Assembly: GCA_003254885.1 (NCBI GenBank)
Contig: QANT01002862.1
Coordinates: 186,001-250,000 of the forward strand
Direction of reading: 5' to 3'
Length of the DNA stretch: 64,000 bases
Source of the DNA: Purshia tridentata
Lineage: Eukaryota > Streptophyta > Magnoliopsida > Rosales > Rosaceae
Below are positions 60,347 to 64,000 of the stretch, in pieces. The notes below the pieces were generated by a model. It had not been told where the DNA came from. It made no database searches and was given only the letters and a program-made list of their open reading frames with translations. The position numbers were made by a program, and so were the translations under genes. How positions within the stretch are numbered: the stretch's first letter is position 1; every line of letters starts with the position of its first letter.

Positions 60347-61100
60347 ATTGAAAAACTTGAAGATGTATGAACTTTGCAACAATGAGAACCCAGCAGACTA
60401 GCACTTTGCTTGAATTGAAGATGAACAAAATTCTTGGTTTTAAATAGAAGACAAAAAAGTGTGACTGCGAATTATCAACTGTACAATTCAAGTTTTTGAC
60501 ACGCAAACATCGATTTATGGAAATTAGTTTAGGCAAAAGCATAACGGCATTTTTCTTCTGCATTATGTTACATGCCTAATTGAGTTTATCACTCCCCACG
60601 GGCCACGTCTAATAATTTGAATCTAACAGATATGTTAATTTACTTTTTATATAATTTATATTCATACTATTACTATATTTTGTTGGATCGATATCAACAA
60701 ATGATTATTTAGTTTGATTTAGTAATATTTCTTACCATAATATTGTAATTGTCTTAAATTTTTAAATCTATTTTCCGCAAACATGTAAACTTTAAATTAT
60801 GGTATCAATGTTTGAGGATAAATTCGGTGCTCTGGGCCCTTGGCCATCCCGTTATGAACAGTGTCTCTAACTTTAGCAAGACAATGGTCTAATTGGTATT
60901 TTATTAAATTCTTTTTAACGTTTTTTGTTTAATTGAGTTTTATAGTTTGACTTTTGTTAAAGTCTACAGGAATACTTGATGATAAAACACGACATATCGT
61001 TCTGTGCTGAAGCGCTTTATACGACATGTCATTTGAGCTTGACATTATATTCTTTGGTCGGCTGACGTATCTTAAACCAAGACTGGATAACAGAGCAAAG
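60347..61100. other. Divergent intergenic region, PME copy 3 / PPR gene
   Basis: AT-rich DNA that must contain the promoters of both flanking genes. No additional gene seen. Confidence 0.6.
60438..60445 (-). promoter_or_regulatory. TATA box of PME copy 3
   Basis: Minus-strand TATTTAAA about 92 bp upstream of the ATG, at a position comparable to those of the other two pectinesterase copies. Confidence 0.5.
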
Positions 61101-63128
61101 ATGAACACATCCACCACCACCACAACCACAACCACCACAAATCTTCCTTATCACCTCAAACCAAAAGAACCCTCAACAGAGAGCAGAGTAGGCACCTCCA
61201 AACTCTCCCAGAAAACAATCTTAGACATCTTAAACACAAAATGCACCACTTCTCTTCAACATCTCAAGCAAGCCCATGGTGTTGTACTTAGGTCAGCCCA
61301 CTTCCAAGACCATTATGTAGCAGGCACCCTTGTAAAGTGCTATGCAAATCCCCATTTCAGAAACTTTGAGTTTGCTTTGAGGGTCTTCGATTATGTGTCG
61401 AGGCCCAATGTTTTTATATGGAATATTGTGATTAAAGGGTGTTTAGAGAACAATGATGCCCTGGATGCTATATCATATTATTGTAAGATGGTGGCTATGA
61501 ATAATGCTAGGCCTAATAAGTTCACCTATCCTATATTGTTTAAGGCTTGCAAATTGGTTCAAGCTGTAGGGGAAGGTGTGCAAATCCATGCCCATGTTGT
61601 CAAACATCAGCTTGGTGAAGATGGGCACATAAGAAGTGCAGGAATTCAGATGTATGCATCTTTTGGACTGGTTGAGGAGGCAAGGAGAATGCTAGAAGAG
61701 GCTCCGGAATTGGATGTTATTTGTTGGAATGCCATGATCGATGGGTACATGAAATGTGGAGATGTGGAAGCAGCAAAAGAATTGTTTGAAAAGCATATGC
61801 CAAGTAAAAATGTTGGTTCTTGGAATGCAATGGTGAGTGGTCTTGCTAGGCATGGCTTGTTGAAAGAGGCAAGGGAGTTGTTTGATGAAATGAGTGAGAG
61901 GGATGAGATATCTTGGAGTGCTATTATTAATGGTTATATAAAAGGAGGGTATCACAAGGAAGCCTTGGAGATTTTCCATGAGATGCAAAAGGAGAAACTT
62001 AGTCCAAGAAAATTTATGTTGTCAAGTGTGCTAGCTGCATGTGCGAATGTGGGATCACTTGATCAGGGAAAGTGGGTTCATGCTTACATCAAGAAGAACG
62101 CCATTCAGTTGGATGCAGTTCTGGGGACTGCTTTGCTTGATATGTATGCCAAATGTGGGCGGATTGACATGGCATGGGAAGTTTTTGAAAACATCAAACA
62201 CAAAGAGGTTTCCACATGGAATGCCATGATTGGGGGGCTTGCTCTGCACGGCCGAGCAGAGGAGGCAATTGAGCTTTTCTATAAGATGCAGAAGAGTTTG
62301 GAACCGAATGGAATTACGTTTGTTAGTGTCCTAAATGCTTGTGCTCATGTGGGTTCTGTTGATAAAGGTCTTAAAGTTTTTAGTTCTATGAAGAAAGTGC
62401 ATGGTGTTGAGCCTGAGGTGGAGCACTATGGATGTGTGATTGATATCTTTGGAAGGGCAGGGCTATTGGAAGAAGCTGAGCAGCTTATAAATTCAATGCC
62501 TGTCAAACCCAATGCAGCTGTTTGGGGGGCCCTGTTAGGTGCTTGCAGGATACATGGAAATGTTGAAATGGGTGAGAGAGTGGGGAGGATTTTGCTTGAA
62601 TTGGAGCCACAAAATAGCGGTCGTTATGCACTGTTATCTAACATTTATGCAAGGGCAGGTAGGTGGGATGATGTTGCAGAAATAAGAAAATTGATGAAGG
62701 AAAGGGGGATAAGGACAAGTCCTGGAATTAGCATGGTTGATATTGGTGGCATAGTACATGAATTCAAAATGGGAGATGGGTCACACCCACAAATGAAGGA
62801 GGTCTATTTGGTGCTGGAAACGATCATAGAGAGACTGGAAAAGGTGGGTTATTCACCAAATACCCCCCAAGTTTTGTTTGACATTGAAGAGGAGGAGAAG
62901 GAAACTGCACTGCAGTACCACAGTGAAAAGCTTGCAATTGCTTTTGGAGTTCTCAATACAACACCTGGAACAACCATTCGTATTATAAAGAACTTGAGGA
63001 TTTGTGAGGACTGTCACTCTGCCATAAAGCTGTTTTCACAAGTATACAACCGTGATATAATTGTGAGGGACCGTATGCGCTATCATCATTTTAGAAATGG
63101 AAGATGTTCATGTAAGGATTTTTGGTAA
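61101..63128 (+). CDS. Pentatricopeptide repeat protein, PLS-E/DYW class
   Basis: Organelle-targeted RNA-binding protein of the class that usually edits C to U in chloroplast or mitochondrial transcripts. Intronless. The chosen ATG 61101 gives 675 residues starting MNTSTTTT, followed by a Thr run encoded by ACC/ACA repeats. An in-frame ATG at 61026 would add 25 residues. PLS-type PPR repeats run from about residue 70 to 520 (RPNVFIWNIVIKG, LDVICWNAMIDGYMKCGDVE, KNVGSWNAMVSGLARHG, DEISWSAIINGYIKGG, KEVSTWNAMIGGLALHGRAE), followed by the E domain (VWGALLGACRIHGNVEMGE). The DYW deaminase contains HSEKLAIAFG (zinc-binding His and catalytic Glu), CEDCHSA and the terminal RCSCKDFW, a DFW variant. 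The RNA target cannot be read from the sequence. Confidence 0.94.
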   Translation: MNTSTTTTTTTTTNLPYHLKPKEPSTESRVGTSKLSQKTILDILNTKCTTSLQHLKQAHGVVLRSAHFQDHYVAGTLVKCYANPHFRNFEFALRVFDYVSRPNVFIWNIVIKGCLENNDALDAISYYCKMVAMNNARPNKFTYPILFKACKLVQAVGEGVQIHAHVVKHQLGEDGHIRSAGIQMYASFGLVEEARRMLEEAPELDVICWNAMIDGYMKCGDVEAAKELFEKHMPSKNVGSWNAMVSGLARHGLLKEARELFDEMSERDEISWSAIINGYIKGGYHKEALEIFHEMQKEKLSPRKFMLSSVLAACANVGSLDQGKWVHAYIKKNAIQLDAVLGTALLDMYAKCGRIDMAWEVFENIKHKEVSTWNAMIGGLALHGRAEEAIELFYKMQKSLEPNGITFVSVLNACAHVGSVDKGLKVFSSMKKVHGVEPEVEHYGCVIDIFGRAGLLEEAEQLINSMPVKPNAAVWGALLGACRIHGNVEMGERVGRILLELEPQNSGRYALLSNIYARAGRWDDVAEIRKLMKERGIRTSPGISMVDIGGIVHEFKMGDGSHPQMKEVYLVLETIIERLEKVGYSPNTPQVLFDIEEEEKETALQYHSEKLAIAFGVLNTTPGTTIRIIKNLRICEDCHSAIKLFSQVYNRDIIVRDRMRYHHFRNGRCSCKDFW

Positions 63129-63484
63129 GGTCTTAAATTGTAAAACATCATATATAGAGCTCAATGACTTGTTAGAGTTTATGCACCCTTACATCATCAT
63201 CTAACTAATTAACACACCACACCAGTCATGGAGTTTCTCATGGTATTTAGCTTAACATTGGCTGCAATATAATTTTGTGTGGAAGACATTAATTTATGAC
63301 ATAAAGCAGTGGGTAAGCAACAATCTGATTTGAAACTTTTAATAAATCTTACTGCAAGGCATTTGAAGCTGTAAACTGTGTTCTGTCTATCTATTTGCCA
63401 TAAGAAATAACAGGGGTGCTTACTGTTTATGCCCCATAAAAATAATCTTCTAGTAGTAAAACTAGTGTGAGTGTGAGTGTGAAT

Positions 63485-63634
63485 CTAGAGTTCAGGAACT
63501 GGAGAAGGCCACCATGGGAGCACAAATGGGAAGCTGCCTCTCGAAAACCAAATACCTGGCCGGATACCAAATGGAATCTGCATAGCTGCTATCTCTAACG
63601 TTCTTCCACAAAGGTTGCACATGAAAATGATTTT
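63485..63634 (-). CDS. Possible terminal exon of a minus-strand gene leaving the window
   Basis: Read on the minus strand, a good acceptor (TTTACAATTTGTTGACCAG) at 63635 is followed by exactly 150 nt (49 codons plus TAG). The translation looks protein-like: KIIFMCNLCGRTLEIAAMQI, then PFGIRPGIWFSRGSFPFVLP and an end rich in Trp and Pro (WWPSPVPEL). The remainder of the gene would lie to the right or beyond 64,000. I do not recognise the family. It could also be a chance frame or a relic. Confidence 0.35.
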   Translation of the reverse strand, partial: KIIFMCNLCGRTLEIAAMQIPFGIRPGIWFSRGSFPFVLPWWPSPVPEL

Positions 63635-64000
63635 CTGGTCAACAAATTGTAAATACAGGATATCCTCATTATTTGGGTGGAAACCCAGGACCCAAATTAG
63701 GATCTTAATTTGTAATTAGTATTATTAAAACTGAGGACTTAAAACACACGTTACACACCACACCACACCACATCACATATAATGAAGAAGTAATGGACCT
63801 CATGGTTTTTATTTAAACTTTAATTAGACATATGTATACAATATATAGAAAATTACATTTAAATCAATAAAATATTTTAATATTACATAATGGTCAATGC
63901 AAATTTTATTTTCCCATAAAGGTCAATTAACCCTACAATATATCTGTCATAATATATAACACAATATATATGCAGCTTAACAATTTTTATTAGACGGGCA
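63635..64000. other. AT-rich right edge, no complete gene
   Basis: Contains runs of AT-rich sequence. If the preceding exon is real, this is the intron upstream of it; otherwise it is intergenic DNA. Confidence 0.4.

Overview
This is a 64 kb stretch of plant nuclear genome, almost certainly a eudicot. Genes are rich in short introns with AT-rich intergenic DNA, and the gene families are plant-specific: nicotianamine synthase, KNOX homeobox, PPR-DYW, chloroplast ferroportin, ARID-HMG and a pectinesterase cluster. General protein similarity suggests a woody rosid, perhaps Rosaceae, but the sequence alone does not prove it. Exon coordinates were worked out by hand from GT-AG (or GC-AG) boundaries, reading phase and family conservation. 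Almost all models close in frame.

Layout. 1-2.6 kb: a ~350 bp segment is present twice around a single N. Each copy carries a different MITE, which looks like two haplotypes placed end to end by the assembler. 2.8-3.9 kb: an intronless nicotianamine synthase gene (+), followed at 6.1 kb by a truncated NAS relic that still carries promoter homology. 7.6-10.5 kb: a class I KNOX gene (-). 10.5-16 kb: gene-poor DNA. 16.0-24 kb: a 19-exon EFR3/SRL2-like gene (-). 26.6-30.4 kb: an RPAP3-like TPR co-chaperone (-). 31.3-35.1 kb: an INO80 subunit B (PAPA-1/zf-HIT) gene (-) with a 1-nt frameshift and a possible early stop. 36.6-40.6 kb: a kelch-repeat gene (-). 43.6-47.8 kb: plastid ferroportin IREG3/MAR1 (-). 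48.7-60.3 kb: three related five-exon pectinesterase genes (-). The first is destroyed by several lesions including a solo LTR, the second is interrupted by one nonsense codon, and the third is intact. An ARID-HMG gene (+) lies between the second and third. 61.1-63.1 kb: an intronless PPR-DYW gene (+). 63.5-63.6 kb: a possible terminal exon of a minus-strand gene that leaves the window.

The genes do not form a pathway or cluster with a shared function. Two are linked to iron (NAS and plastid ferroportin), but they are 40 kb apart and this is probably chance. The most informative parts are evolutionary: the decaying pectinesterase array with a datable solo-LTR insertion, the NAS relic, the reciprocal MITE insertions flanking the N, and the lesions in the INO80B-like gene. 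I found no clear evidence of an undescribed multi-gene system.
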